Source of the DNA: Clostridia bacterium
GTDB lineage: Bacteria > Bacillota > Clostridia > Oscillospirales > Acutalibacteraceae
NCBI GenBank assembly: GCA_030528905.1
Contig: JAUMXZ010000004.1
Span: 1-46,856, forward strand
DNA length: 46,856 nt
Reading direction: 5' to 3'
Notes under the pieces: model-generated
Database searches by the model: none
What the model was told of the DNA's origin: nothing
The model's input: the letters and a program-made list of their open reading frames with translations, nothing else
Shown here: positions 24,620-33,245 of the stretch, one piece after another
How the letters are laid out: each line of letters starts with the position of its first letter
Position numbering within the stretch: position 1 is the first letter of the stretch
Translations under genes and position numbers: made by a program

Positions 24620-26141
24620 TTTGCTTCCCTCCCGATATTAATAATTGAATAGACTTCTTATCGGCATCTTTGCGTTCAAAATCTCCTATTATTTCTCCGT
24701 TTCTCATAACCGCTATTCTGTCCGATAAGCATAAAATCTCGTCTATATCGTAAGAAATAAGTAAAACTGCTTTGCCCTTATCTCTTTGCTCTAAAATTAT
24801 ACTATTGATCTTCTCTATTGCAGCCATATCTACATTTTTTGTTGGCTGGCTTACGACTAAGACATCGGGATTATTTGCAATTTCTCTTGCTAAGAATAAT
24901 TTTTGCTGATTTCCGCCGGAGAGTGCACTCGGAGTCATACCTGCGCAATTTTTAGGCTGTATATCATACTGTTCTATTAAGACTTCTGCAAAAGCTGCTG
25001 CTTTTTTATAATCTATTATTCCTTTTCTTGAAAACTCAGGAGATTTATATTTTTCAAGAATAACATTATCAGCAATACTTATACCTGATATCAGACCTCT
25101 TGCAAGTCTTTCCTCGTGCATTACAGCAACCTTATTATTTCTTATAAATTTAGGGCTTTTATTTTCTATATGAACTCTGTTTACTGCAATAGTTCCGCTT
25201 TTAACTTTTCTGACTCCGGCAATAGCTTCTACAAGTTCAGTTTGTCCGTTTCCGTCAAAGCCTGCGATACCAAGAATTTCGCCTTTTCTAATGTTAAGAG
25301 ACAGATCTTTTACTCGTAATATTTTTCTGCTGTCTGTTACATACAGATTCTTTATAAAGAACACAGTTTTTTGCGGATTAAACGGTTTTTTCTCTAATTC
25401 AAACTTAACTGTGCGTCCAAACATTCTAAGGGCAAGGTCCTGTTCGTCCATTCCTTCGGTATCAAAAGTGCCGACTACTTTGCTGTCTTTGAGTATAGTA
25501 CATTTATCTGCACATTTTAAGATTACATCCAGTCTGTGAGTAGAGAGTAAAACGGTTTTGCCCTCGGCTTTGAGCTTTTTGAATATCTTTATCAGATCAT
25601 CAGTTTCTTTAGCATCAAGTGTTGCCATTGGCTCGTCAAAGATAAATACATCAGCATCCTCATATAAGGCTCTTGCTATTTCTATTTTCTGTTTCATTCC
25701 CAATGTAACAGTTTCGACTTTTGCCTTGAGGTCAAAATCAAAAGAATACTTATTTATTATATCCTTTATTTTTTGTGCTTCTACTTTTCTGTTTATTATT
25801 CCTATAGCGTTTGTTTTTTCGTTTCCGAGCATTATATTATCTTCAACGGTAAATTTATCTATGAACATAAAGTTTTGGTGTGCCATTCTTATTTTCTTGT
25901 TCATAGCATCTTTGGGGCCTTTAAATTCCACCTTTTCACCATTTACATATATCAAGCCGCTATCATATGAGTATAATCCGTGCAATATACTCATAAGGGT
26001 AGTTTTTCCGGATCCATTTTCTCCGACTAATGCGTGTATTGTTCCTTTTTCAAGATTCAAATCAACATTATCTAAAACAGCTTCTCCTCCGAAAGTTTTC
26101 ACAATACCCTTCATCTGAACAGCATATTTATTTTCAACCAA
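24603..26141 (-). CDS. nupO: Nucleoside ABC transporter ATP-binding protein (YufO/NupO-like)
   Basis: A 512-residue fused ATPase with two nucleotide-binding domains, as in sugar and nucleoside importers. The first has Walker A GENGSGKTT and Walker B VFIFDEP. The second has the family's usual degenerate Walker A, GFDGNGQTEL, with signature LSGGNQQK. The start is TTG 26141, with GGAGG nine bases upstream; no better ATG is available before the conserved VQMKGIVKTFGG. It lies 22 bases after bmpA and overlaps nupP. Confidence 0.92.
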   Translation of the reverse strand: MVENKYAVQMKGIVKTFGGEAVLDNVDLNLEKGTIHALVGENGSGKTTLMSILHGLYSYDSGLIYVNGEKVEFKGPKDAMNKKIRMAHQNFMFIDKFTVEDNIMLGNEKTNAIGIINRKVEAQKIKDIINKYSFDFDLKAKVETVTLGMKQKIEIARALYEDADVFIFDEPMATLDAKETDDLIKIFKKLKAEGKTVLLSTHRLDVILKCADKCTILKDSKVVGTFDTEGMDEQDLALRMFGRTVKFELEKKPFNPQKTVFFIKNLYVTDSRKILRVKDLSLNIRKGEILGIAGFDGNGQTELVEAIAGVRKVKSGTIAVNRVHIENKSPKFIRNNKVAVMHEERLARGLISGISIADNVILEKYKSPEFSRKGIIDYKKAAAFAEVLIEQYDIQPKNCAGMTPSALSGGNQQKLFLAREIANNPDVLVVSQPTKNVDMAAIEKINSIILEQRDKGKAVLLISYDIDEILCLSDRIAVMRNGEIIGDFERKDADKKSIQLLISGGKQNASSN

Positions 26142-26163
26142 TTTATCACACCTCCTTTATTTA

Positions 26164-27207
26164 TTATAAATTTGCTTTAAACTCTTTAAGTTCACTTCTG
26201 CTTGACGGCGGCACTACTGTACCGTTTTCAATACTCGCTTTGAGTTCCATCGCAGAATTATAGACTTCCGTATCAACATTTTTATTTTCTGTTGGTATGC
26301 CTACAAACCCTAATTTGAGTCCGTAATCAAAGTTCTTTGCGCCCACATCTTCATTGTTATACATTTTCTCACACAAATCCAATACAGCCTTATCAGTATT
26401 TACTACTGCTGAGGTTAAAATGTTATCAGGAGCGATTACAGATTGGTCTGTTATTGAGCCGATTACATATTTGCCTCTGGCTTTTGCTTCTTCTATTACT
26501 CCGGTACCTGCTGCTGAAGCATTTTGGAAAATTATATCGCAGCCATAAAGATACATTTTACTTGCAACGGATCTTCCCTTTGACATATCAGAGTAACTTT
26601 CAGCATATTGAATCATTACTTCGATATTTTTTCCGAGTTCTCTTGCAGCATATGCAACACCTGCCTCATAGCCGCTTTCGAGTTGATATGATCCTACATT
26701 ATCCATACCGCCTATAAAGCCAACCTTATTTGTAGTAGTTGTTCTTCCTGCTATATAGCCGGTAAGAAATGCTGCTTCGTGGCTTCTGAATGTTACGGTA
26801 GTAAGATTTTGTGGGATTTCATCAAGTGTTGATCCTGCCAACAGATATTTGATATCCGGGTTTTGTGCTGCTGCCTTTGCAACTGCACCTGTTAAGAGTG
26901 CGCTTCCTGCAACTATGACATCACTTTTGTTATCTGCAAGTATATCAATTCCGGTCAAAAATTCAACTTCTTGCGTAGGCTCTATATATTCAAGTTCTAT
27001 CTCCGGATGAACTTCTTTTAATTTTGTCAGCGCTTCCCAACAAGCCTGGTTAGATGAAAAATCATTTTTTCCGCTTGTATCGGTAATTAAAGAGTAGTTC
27101 ATTGTTTCCTCACTCTTTTGTTTACCTTGGCTATATCCGCAAGATGTAAGAACAGAAAGTAAAACCGCAAACAATAAAAATATTGATAATATTTTCTTCA
27201 ATTTCAC
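26164..27207 (-). CDS. bmpA: BMP-family nucleoside-binding lipoprotein
   Basis: A 347-residue surface lipoprotein. A basic-hydrophobic signal ends in the lipobox LTSC (lipidated C23). The body shows the BMP fold: SLITDTSGKNDFSSNQACWEAL at the N terminus, then PDIKYLLAGST, KVGFIGGMD, and DIIFQNASAAGTGVIEEAK. It should capture nucleosides for NupOPQ. The start is GTG 27207, with GAGGG seven bases upstream. A hairpin without a T-tract separates it from deoD. Confidence 0.9.
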   Translation of the reverse strand: MKLKKILSIFLLFAVLLSVLTSCGYSQGKQKSEETMNYSLITDTSGKNDFSSNQACWEALTKLKEVHPEIELEYIEPTQEVEFLTGIDILADNKSDVIVAGSALLTGAVAKAAAQNPDIKYLLAGSTLDEIPQNLTTVTFRSHEAAFLTGYIAGRTTTTNKVGFIGGMDNVGSYQLESGYEAGVAYAARELGKNIEVMIQYAESYSDMSKGRSVASKMYLYGCDIIFQNASAAGTGVIEEAKARGKYVIGSITDQSVIAPDNILTSAVVNTDKAVLDLCEKMYNNEDVGAKNFDYGLKLGFVGIPTENKNVDTEVYNSAMELKASIENGTVVPPSSRSELKEFKANL

Positions 27208-27235
27208 AATTATTCCCTCTCTTTATTAAACATTT

Positions 27236-27270
27236 AGGGAGTGCCCCTCAAGAAACGAAAAGCACTCCCT
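27236..27270 (-). other. Hairpin between deoD and bmpA, without T-tract
   Basis: A nine-base perfect stem, AGGGAGTGC (27236-27244) with GCACTCCCT (27262-27270), has a 17-base loop. On the minus strand it is followed by AAATGTTT rather than a U-run. It may be a weak terminator, an RNA-stabilising 3' end for deoD or a processing site that lets deoD and bmpA be expressed at different levels. Confidence 0.55.
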
Positions 27271-27288
27271 TAAAAATACAAAAATATA

Positions 27289-28026
27289 TTAAGCTTCTAT
27301 GCCTACTTCTAAAGCGACCTTCATCATATTTGCGAAGCTTAACTTTCTCTCATCAGCAGAAAGTTTTTCGCCTGTAAACATCATATCTGAAATTGAGATC
27401 ATGCACAATGCATTTTTACCTGCTCTTGCAGCATTCATATAAAGAGCGGGAGCTTCCATCTCACAGCAGAGGATTCCCATTTTTCTCCAATTTTCTAATT
27501 TATTTGCATTTGGATCGTTATATCTCTCATCATAGAACATATCTGTTGCGAATGTATTACCTACAACAGCATCTACTCCCAATTCAGCAGCTTTTTCTTC
27601 AGCAGCTTTCAATAATTTATAGCTTGCAATAGCGGAATATGTTCCACCGATATTAAACTGTTTGTCATAATTTGTGTCGTAGCAAGAACCCATTGCGATA
27701 ACTAAATCTTTTAATTTCAAGCCATCTGCTATAGCGCCTGCTGAGCCGATTCTTATGATATTATCAACATCATAGCAATTAAACAGCTCATATGTATAGA
27801 TACCAACAGAAGGATTGCCCATTCCGCCTGCCATTACAGAAATTTCTTTGCCTTTATACTTACCTGTATAAGCAAGAATATTTCTTACAGTATTTACACA
27901 TCTTGCATCCTCAAGAAATTCCTCTGCGATGTATTTTACACGAAGTGGATCTCCCGGCATCAAAACAGTTTTTGCAAAATCCCCTAATTTTGCCTCGTTA
28001 TGCGGTGTTGGTGTTAAATTTGCCAT
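27289..28026 (-). CDS. deoD: Purine nucleoside phosphorylase (DeoD type)
   Basis: A 245-residue hexameric-type purine nucleoside phosphorylase that phosphorolyses (deoxy)nucleosides to base and (deoxy)ribose 1-phosphate. Typical parts are MANLTPTPHNEAKLGDFAKTVLMPGDPLR..., with VLMPGDPLR and GMGNPSVGIY as phosphate-site motifs, RIGSAGA and CCEMEAPALY. The frame could start at TTG 28041, but GGAGG at 28033-28037 falls inside it and is spaced for ATG 28026. It lies between deoB and bmpA. The 163-base gap to deoB holds no clear terminator or riboswitch. Confidence 0.95.
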   Translation of the reverse strand: MANLTPTPHNEAKLGDFAKTVLMPGDPLRVKYIAEEFLEDARCVNTVRNILAYTGKYKGKEISVMAGGMGNPSVGIYTYELFNCYDVDNIIRIGSAGAIADGLKLKDLVIAMGSCYDTNYDKQFNIGGTYSAIASYKLLKAAEEKAAELGVDAVVGNTFATDMFYDERYNDPNANKLENWRKMGILCCEMEAPALYMNAARAGKNALCMISISDMMFTGEKLSADERKLSFANMMKVALEVGIEA

Positions 28027-28189
28027 AAAACATACCTCCAATAAAAATAATATAAATTAAAATATATAAATAAGCAGAAACGAACAAAGAGATTACATTA
28101 GGAACACAACACCCGACATAAACTCAAGACACATCTCTGAATATTCCAAAAATGACAGCCGGCTTTGCAGGCTTTGAAGCTTAAATATT

Positions 28190-29365
28190 TTACTTTAAAA
28201 TGTCTTTTAATCTTGATGTTCCATCAAGTTTGCCCGGAGAATCAAGATAGTCTATAATTGTTGCGCCTATATCAGCGAAGGTATGAAGTGTGCCTAAGTT
28301 TGCACCTTCTTTAATATTTTTTCCGTAAATAACCCACGGAACATATTCTCTTGTATGGTCTGTTGACCAGGTAGCTCTTGGGTCACAGCCGTGGTCTGCT
28401 GTGATCATAAGTATATCATTTTCTCTAAGGTTTGACATAATCTCAGGTATTCTGCTATCGAAGTATGTAAGGCCCTTAGCATAGGAATCAGGGTCTCTTC
28501 TATGTCCCCAAAGCATATCAAAGTCAACGAGGTTGACAAAGCATAAGCCGTTAAAATCTCTTTTCATATATTCCAAAAGACGATTTATGCCGTCCTCATT
28601 ACTCTTTGTTTTGACATAGTCTGTTACGCCTCTTCCTGCGAATATATCATAAATTTTTCCAACGCCCAAAACATCCTTGCCGTTTGCATTAAGAACATCA
28701 AGCATTGTTGTTTTTGGCGGCGGCAATGATACATCGTGGCGATTTGGAGTTCTTACAAAATTAGGATATTCTCCTATAAATGGTCTTGCTATAACTCTTC
28801 CGACTCCGAGGTCACCCTGGAGCAGTTCTCTTGCTATTTCGCAGCACTCATAAAGTTCAGCAACAGGCACGACTCCTTCGTGAGCTGCTATTTGGCAAAC
28901 GCTGTCTGCAGAGGTATAAACTATCAGGCAGCCTTCTTCGACGCACTCTTTTCCGTAATCCTTGAGAACTTCTGTTCCGGAATATGGTTTATTACAAAGA
29001 GCCTTTTTCCCTGTACGCTTTTCAAGCTCATCGATAAATTCCTGTGGAAATCCATTTGGGAAAAGAGGTAATGGTTTATCTGAACGCACTCCTGAAATTT
29101 CCCAGTGGCCTATAGTAGTATCTTTTCCCTTTGAAGCCTCCTGCATTCTTGCAACTGTACCTATAGGAGAAGCTTCTTTTTGATTTGCCCACTCAAGACC
29201 ATCAATATTGAAAAAACCTATCTTTTTCATATTCGGTATATTCAAGAAATCTGTTGTTGCTACCGACTTTATAGTATTCGCACCCTTATCTCCGTAATCC
29301 TGCGCATCGGGTTCTTCGCCTATACCTACGCTGTCGAGTACGATAAGGAACACTCTTTTATCCAT
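28190..29365 (-). CDS. deoB: Phosphopentomutase
   Basis: A 391-residue DeoB that converts (deoxy)ribose 1-phosphate to the 5-phosphate using two Mn2+. The metal-site Asp is in FLIVLDSVGIG at the N terminus, and the other ligands are in TADHGCDPRATWSTDHTREY near the C terminus. KDTTIGHWE carries the phosphorylated Thr. ATG 29365 is preceded by AAAGGTGA. It starts the salvage group deoB-deoD-bmpA-nupOPQ and feeds the DeoC aldolase encoded further along. Confidence 0.96.
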   Translation of the reverse strand: MDKRVFLIVLDSVGIGEEPDAQDYGDKGANTIKSVATTDFLNIPNMKKIGFFNIDGLEWANQKEASPIGTVARMQEASKGKDTTIGHWEISGVRSDKPLPLFPNGFPQEFIDELEKRTGKKALCNKPYSGTEVLKDYGKECVEEGCLIVYTSADSVCQIAAHEGVVPVAELYECCEIARELLQGDLGVGRVIARPFIGEYPNFVRTPNRHDVSLPPPKTTMLDVLNANGKDVLGVGKIYDIFAGRGVTDYVKTKSNEDGINRLLEYMKRDFNGLCFVNLVDFDMLWGHRRDPDSYAKGLTYFDSRIPEIMSNLRENDILMITADHGCDPRATWSTDHTREYVPWVIYGKNIKEGANLGTLHTFADIGATIIDYLDSPGKLDGTSRLKDILK

Positions 29366-29438
29366 TTTTTCACCTTTCTTTCTCCATAAACTTATGATAC
29401 TTACAAATACATCAGGTGTTTATTAAAGTTGTGCAAAA

Positions 29439-29687
29439 TTACTTGAAGAAGAATGCAACAACATTAATAGCTATTACGAGTACAAAAAACCCTAAAGCAA
29501 TAATTTTAGTCCATCTGGATAAAAATCTATCTACAGAACGAGCCTTATTCTTCTCAAAAAAGGTATCTGCTCCACCGGTTACAACTCCGACATTTCTATC
29601 GTGGCCCTCTTGTAAGAGAACAACAGCTATAATAGCAATAGCGAAGATAACCAAAACGATACCGAAAATCCATTCTACTACACTCAT
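29439..29687 (-). CDS. secG: Preprotein translocase subunit SecG
   Basis: An 82-residue SecG, the small accessory subunit of the SecYEG export channel. It has two membrane helices (about residues 5-25 and 58-78) joined by the conserved loop VLLQEGHDRNVGVVTGGADTFF. GGAGG at 29697-29700 and its neighbour is spaced for ATG 29687; the frame's earlier GTG (29696) overlaps that site. It lies alone between tatD and deoB, with a TATAAT box about 30 bases upstream on this strand. Confidence 0.93.
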   Translation of the reverse strand: MSVVEWIFGIVLVIFAIAIIAVVLLQEGHDRNVGVVTGGADTFFEKNKARSVDRFLSRWTKIIALGFFVLVIAINVVAFFFK

Positions 29688-29831
29688 CCATAACACCTCC
29701 TATAAATTAAATACCACATTATAATTTTAACATAACATATTTTTTTATGCAATAATTTCTTTACAATTAAATCAATTTTTAAATTCAAGTCTGCCATATT
29801 TGTGTACTTTGACTCAAATTCAAGATTATTT

Positions 29832-30605
29832 TTATCCATTTATTTTGAAGCACATATTTGAATTCTCATAAGTTTTTTTCAAAACACTGTTTACATCTGT
29901 ATTTTTCAGTTCTGCTATTTTCTGAGCTGTATATAAAATCATAGAGGAATCGCATCTTTTGCCTCTGTACGGCACCGGTGACATATATGGGGCATCTGTT
30001 TCAAGCAATATACTTTCAAGCGGCAGGCTTTTTGTCACATTTAATATTTTTTTAGCATTTTTAAATGTAACTGCTCCGCCGATTCCTATATACATACCAA
30101 GTTTTAAAACTTCCGCTGCCATTTCCACACTTCCTGAAAAACAATGCAACACGCCCTTAGGCTTATATTTTTTCAGTATTTCCATAACATCAGCGTGTGA
30201 ATCTCTGTCGTGAACTATTATTGGGCAATCAAGCTCTTTAGACAAAGCCACCTGACTTTCAAATATTTCTTTTTGAATTTCTCTTGGCGCGTTATCTTCA
30301 TAATGATAATCAAGGCCTATCTCGCCAACAGCCACACATTTTGGATGTTTTAAAAACTGTGCTATCTTATCTTTGTAATCCTTTGGCACATCTGATAGAT
30401 TTTCCGGATGAAACCCTGCTGCAAAGTACATAAAGTCGTATTTTTGTGCAAGCTCTTGTGAAGCCTTTGATGACTCTATATCCACACCGGCATTTATTAT
30501 TCTGCCTACATTTTTCTTTAAAAGACTGTTTAATAAATCATCTCTGTCTTCATTAAATGCCTCATCATCATAGTGAGCGTGTGTATCAAATATTAAACTT
30601 TCCAT
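29832..30605 (-). CDS. tatD: TatD-family metal-dependent hydrolase
   Basis: A 257-residue TatD-type DNase of the amidohydrolase superfamily. Metal ligands appear in FDTHAHYDD, in AVGEIGLDYHYEDN, in PIIVHDRDSH, in VLHCFSGS and in LLETDAPYMSP. Members degrade DNA or process its ends, and some proofread D-aminoacyl-tRNA. It starts 15 bases after the metG stop, a pairing common in Firmicutes, so the two are cotranscribed. The ribosome binding site is weak. Confidence 0.93.
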   Translation of the reverse strand: MESLIFDTHAHYDDEAFNEDRDDLLNSLLKKNVGRIINAGVDIESSKASQELAQKYDFMYFAAGFHPENLSDVPKDYKDKIAQFLKHPKCVAVGEIGLDYHYEDNAPREIQKEIFESQVALSKELDCPIIVHDRDSHADVMEILKKYKPKGVLHCFSGSVEMAAEVLKLGMYIGIGGAVTFKNAKKILNVTKSLPLESILLETDAPYMSPVPYRGKRCDSSMILYTAQKIAELKNTDVNSVLKKTYENSNMCFKING

Positions 30606-30620
30606 ATTGGCCCACTTTCT

Positions 30621-32576
30621 TTATCGGATTATGCTTCCCTCGGGGATATCATCAACGAAAATGACCTTTATTCCATCATCGGTATCTGCAGCTAAAATCA
30701 TTCCCTGACTTTCAACTGAGCATAAAACAGCAGGTTTTAAGTTGGAAACTAAGATTATATGCCTGTTTATCAAATCTTCCGGTTTGTAAAATTTAGCTAT
30801 TCCGGACACAACGGTTCTGTCAGACACAGAGTCGTTTACAGTGAGCTTTAAAAGCTTTTTGGCCTTTTTCACAGGCTCACAGGCTACAATTTTTCCCACT
30901 TTCAGCTCAACTTTAGCAAAGTCATCTATTGCTATTGTATCTTTTGTGCAGACATTCTCAATCTTTTTAGCTGCACTATCTTTTTCTTTCTTGCTGTTGT
31001 TTTGATTTGCAAACATCATATTAAGTTCTTCTATTTCTTTTTTTGCATCTATTCTCGGGAAAAGCGGCTGACCTTTTATGACACTTACATCCTGTTTAAG
31101 CAGACCCCATTTTTCTAAGCTTTCAAAGGTTACTACATCCTTTTGAGCTCCGATTCTTTTAGCGATTTCTTCTGCGGTGCTTGGCATAAACGGAGTTATC
31201 AGAACACAGATAAATCTCATAACTTCGCAAAGATTGTAAAGAACTTTAGCTAATCTTGCTTTTTTAGTTTCATCTTTGCCTAATATCCACGGCATTGTTT
31301 CGTCTATATATTTATTTGCTCTTGATATAAGCTTCCAAACATCAGAAATTGCCGCTGAAAACTGGAATTTATCCATAGAGTTTTCGTATTTTTCTTTCAC
31401 TTGCAAAGCCAAGTCTGAAAGTTCTTTGTCTATGTCAGCACCCTCTTTTTCAAGAGGCAGAGTTCCTTTGAAATATTTTTCTATCATAGCACAGGTTCTT
31501 GACAAGAGATTTCCTAAATCGTTTGCAAGATCAAAGTTAATTCTGTTTATCAATGCCTCATTTGTAAACCAGCCGTCTGAGCCAAACGGAATTTCTCTTA
31601 GCAGGAAATATCTTATTGCATCAACACCATAGCGATCGCATAAAATTTTAGGATCTACCACATTACCCTTTGACTTAGACATTTTTCCGTCATCGCCAAA
31701 CAGCAGCCAGCCGTGTCCAAAAATCTGCTTTGGCAACGGTAAATCAAGTGCCATTAAGACTGCCGGCCATATTATAGCGTGGAATCTTACGATTTCCTTG
31801 CCTATAAAATGGACATCTGCCGGCCAATATTTTTGATAATCGCTCTCATCATCACCTGCATAACCCATAGCTGTGATATAGTTTGTCAACGCATCAAGCC
31901 ACACATATACAACATGCTTTGTATCAAATGTTACCGGTATGCCCCAGCTAAAGCTTGTCCTTGAAACACATAAGTCTTCAAGACCGTTTTTTATAAAACT
32001 GATCATCTCATTTTTACGGCTTTCAGGCTGTATAAACTCCGGATGCTCCTCATATAGTTTTAACAGTCTGTCTGCATACTTGGAGATCTTAAAGAAGTAT
32101 GCCTCCTCTTTAGTTTTCTTTACTTCTCTGCCGCAGTCAGGACATTTACCGTCATTTAACTGTGTTTCGGTCCAGAACGACTCACACGGTGTACAGTACC
32201 AGCCCTCATAATAGCCCTTATATATTTCGCCTTTTTCGTATAGTTTTTGGAATATATTTTGAACAGCCTTTATATGATAATCGTCAGTAGTTCTTATAAA
32301 TTTATCATTTGATATATTCAGAAGTTTCCAAAGTGACTTAAAGTTTGCGACTATTTTATCCACATATTCTTTCGGCGTAGTATTACACTGACTTGCCTTT
32401 TGTTCAATTTTCATACCATGCTCATCAGTTCCGGTCAAAAACATAACATCATAGCCTTTTAATCTTTTATATCTTGCTACAGTATCTGCTGCAACTGTTG
32501 AATAGCTATGACCTATATGAGCATTATCAGACGGATAATATATAGGGGTTGTTATATAAAAAGTTTCTTTACTCAT
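30621..32576 (-). CDS. metG: Methionine-tRNA ligase
   Basis: A 651-residue MetRS. The HIGH motif is at residues 20-23 (NAHIGHSYS). A zinc knuckle follows (CTPCESFW and CPDCGREV), and the KMSKS loop is GKMSKSKGN. The C terminus carries an EMAP/Trbp111 tRNA-binding domain (KVELKVGKIV and VSNLKPAVLCSVES). ATG 32576 is chosen over TTG 32588 because MSKETFYITTPIYYPS is the normal N terminus; neither has a strong ribosome binding site. No T-box leader is visible in the short gap upstream. Confidence 0.96.
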   Translation of the reverse strand: MSKETFYITTPIYYPSDNAHIGHSYSTVAADTVARYKRLKGYDVMFLTGTDEHGMKIEQKASQCNTTPKEYVDKIVANFKSLWKLLNISNDKFIRTTDDYHIKAVQNIFQKLYEKGEIYKGYYEGWYCTPCESFWTETQLNDGKCPDCGREVKKTKEEAYFFKISKYADRLLKLYEEHPEFIQPESRKNEMISFIKNGLEDLCVSRTSFSWGIPVTFDTKHVVYVWLDALTNYITAMGYAGDDESDYQKYWPADVHFIGKEIVRFHAIIWPAVLMALDLPLPKQIFGHGWLLFGDDGKMSKSKGNVVDPKILCDRYGVDAIRYFLLREIPFGSDGWFTNEALINRINFDLANDLGNLLSRTCAMIEKYFKGTLPLEKEGADIDKELSDLALQVKEKYENSMDKFQFSAAISDVWKLISRANKYIDETMPWILGKDETKKARLAKVLYNLCEVMRFICVLITPFMPSTAEEIAKRIGAQKDVVTFESLEKWGLLKQDVSVIKGQPLFPRIDAKKEIEELNMMFANQNNSKKEKDSAAKKIENVCTKDTIAIDDFAKVELKVGKIVACEPVKKAKKLLKLTVNDSVSDRTVVSGIAKFYKPEDLINRHIILVSNLKPAVLCSVESQGMILAADTDDGIKVIFVDDIPEGSIIR

Positions 32577-32645
32577 AAAAACTTGCAAAGCCTATTATAA
32601 AAGCTTAACAAGATCCCTCCCTTATTGATTTTTAGACAATTATTA

Positions 32646-33017
32646 TTAAGGCGTATCTTCTTTATCTTTACCGGTTTTTCCTAATGCTCTTGAAAGCCAC
32701 GCATCTGCCAAATCCATAGCCATATAAAGATTTTCTTTATATGCATAGTTTACCACTAATTTTTTTATATCAGTTGTTTGCTTGGTTGACATAAGCTGGA
32801 CTAAAAGCTTATCTGCGATTTCCAAACCATTTTGGACTTTTTTGCTTTCAACAGTTATTTTGACCACATAATCATCAAGCATACTGCCGTAGTACAAACA
32901 ATCCTTACAACGAACCAAAGGCTTGCCTTTGTATGTTAAAAACTCTGAACCTTGCGGTAAGCTATCAAAATTTTTAGATGTATCGTTTCTGCTTTGTTTT
33001 TCTTTATTATCTGCCAT
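32646..33017 (-). CDS. Conserved hypothetical protein
   Basis: A 123-residue soluble protein. A polar N terminus of about 20 residues is followed by EFLTYKGKPLVRCKDCLYYGSM, a hydrophobic beta-rich stretch (YVVKITVES), and a helical region ending AMDLADAWLSRALGK. The Cys pair C37/C40 lies in the central motif. I recall similar unannotated proteins in Clostridia but know no function. ATG 33017 has GGGAG six bases upstream; the longer frame from 33095 has no such support. It lies between the cysS terminator and metG, in the same direction, so it may be cotranscribed with metG. Confidence 0.75.
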   Translation of the reverse strand: MADNKEKQSRNDTSKNFDSLPQGSEFLTYKGKPLVRCKDCLYYGSMLDDYVVKITVESKKVQNGLEIADKLLVQLMSTKQTTDIKKLVVNYAYKENLYMAMDLADAWLSRALGKTGKDKEDTP

Positions 33018-33139
33018 ACAGTTCTCCCTTTCTTTAGTCTTAGAGATTTTTAAAATTGATTTAAAAATAAAATTCCTTTTGTTACAGCTATACAATTAAA
33101 CCATAATAAAGAAAAATACTCATCCTGCATAATTGTAAC

Positions 33140-33176
33140 AAAAAAACGGCATAAATTCAACCATAAAATTATGCTG
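33140..33176 (-). terminator. Terminator of the recA-cysS operon
   Basis: An eight-base stem with one mismatch (33169-33176 with 33047-block at 33147-33154) has a 14-base loop. On the minus strand it is followed by seven Ts. It lies about 70 bases after the cysS stop. Confidence 0.65.
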
Positions 33177-33245
33177 TCCGACAAACATCGTGCTGATATT
33201 TTATTTCGTCGAATACTCTTTGTTCTTTAAGGCTTTGCTGCAGTT

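Noticed and set aside
25558-26118. A 186-codon open frame on the plus strand inside nupO
   Set aside because: It lies fully antisense to well-conserved ABC ATPase motifs, has no ribosome binding site, and its composition is that of a reverse-strand shadow in AT-rich DNA.
24603-26141. Second ATPase domain of NupO lacks the Walker A lysine (GNGQT)
   Set aside because: This degeneration is usual for the second domain of sugar and nucleoside ABC ATPases and is not specific to this gene.
28027-28189. Possible purine riboswitch or terminator upstream of deoD
   Set aside because: No purine-aptamer core sequences were found. The AGCC/GGCT hairpin near 28155-28175 is too short and lacks a T-tract next to it.
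32577-32645. GGGAGGGATC upstream of metG as a possible T-box remnant
   Set aside because: The gap is only about 70 bases, the T-box consensus core is not present, and no specifier stem or terminator can be drawn.
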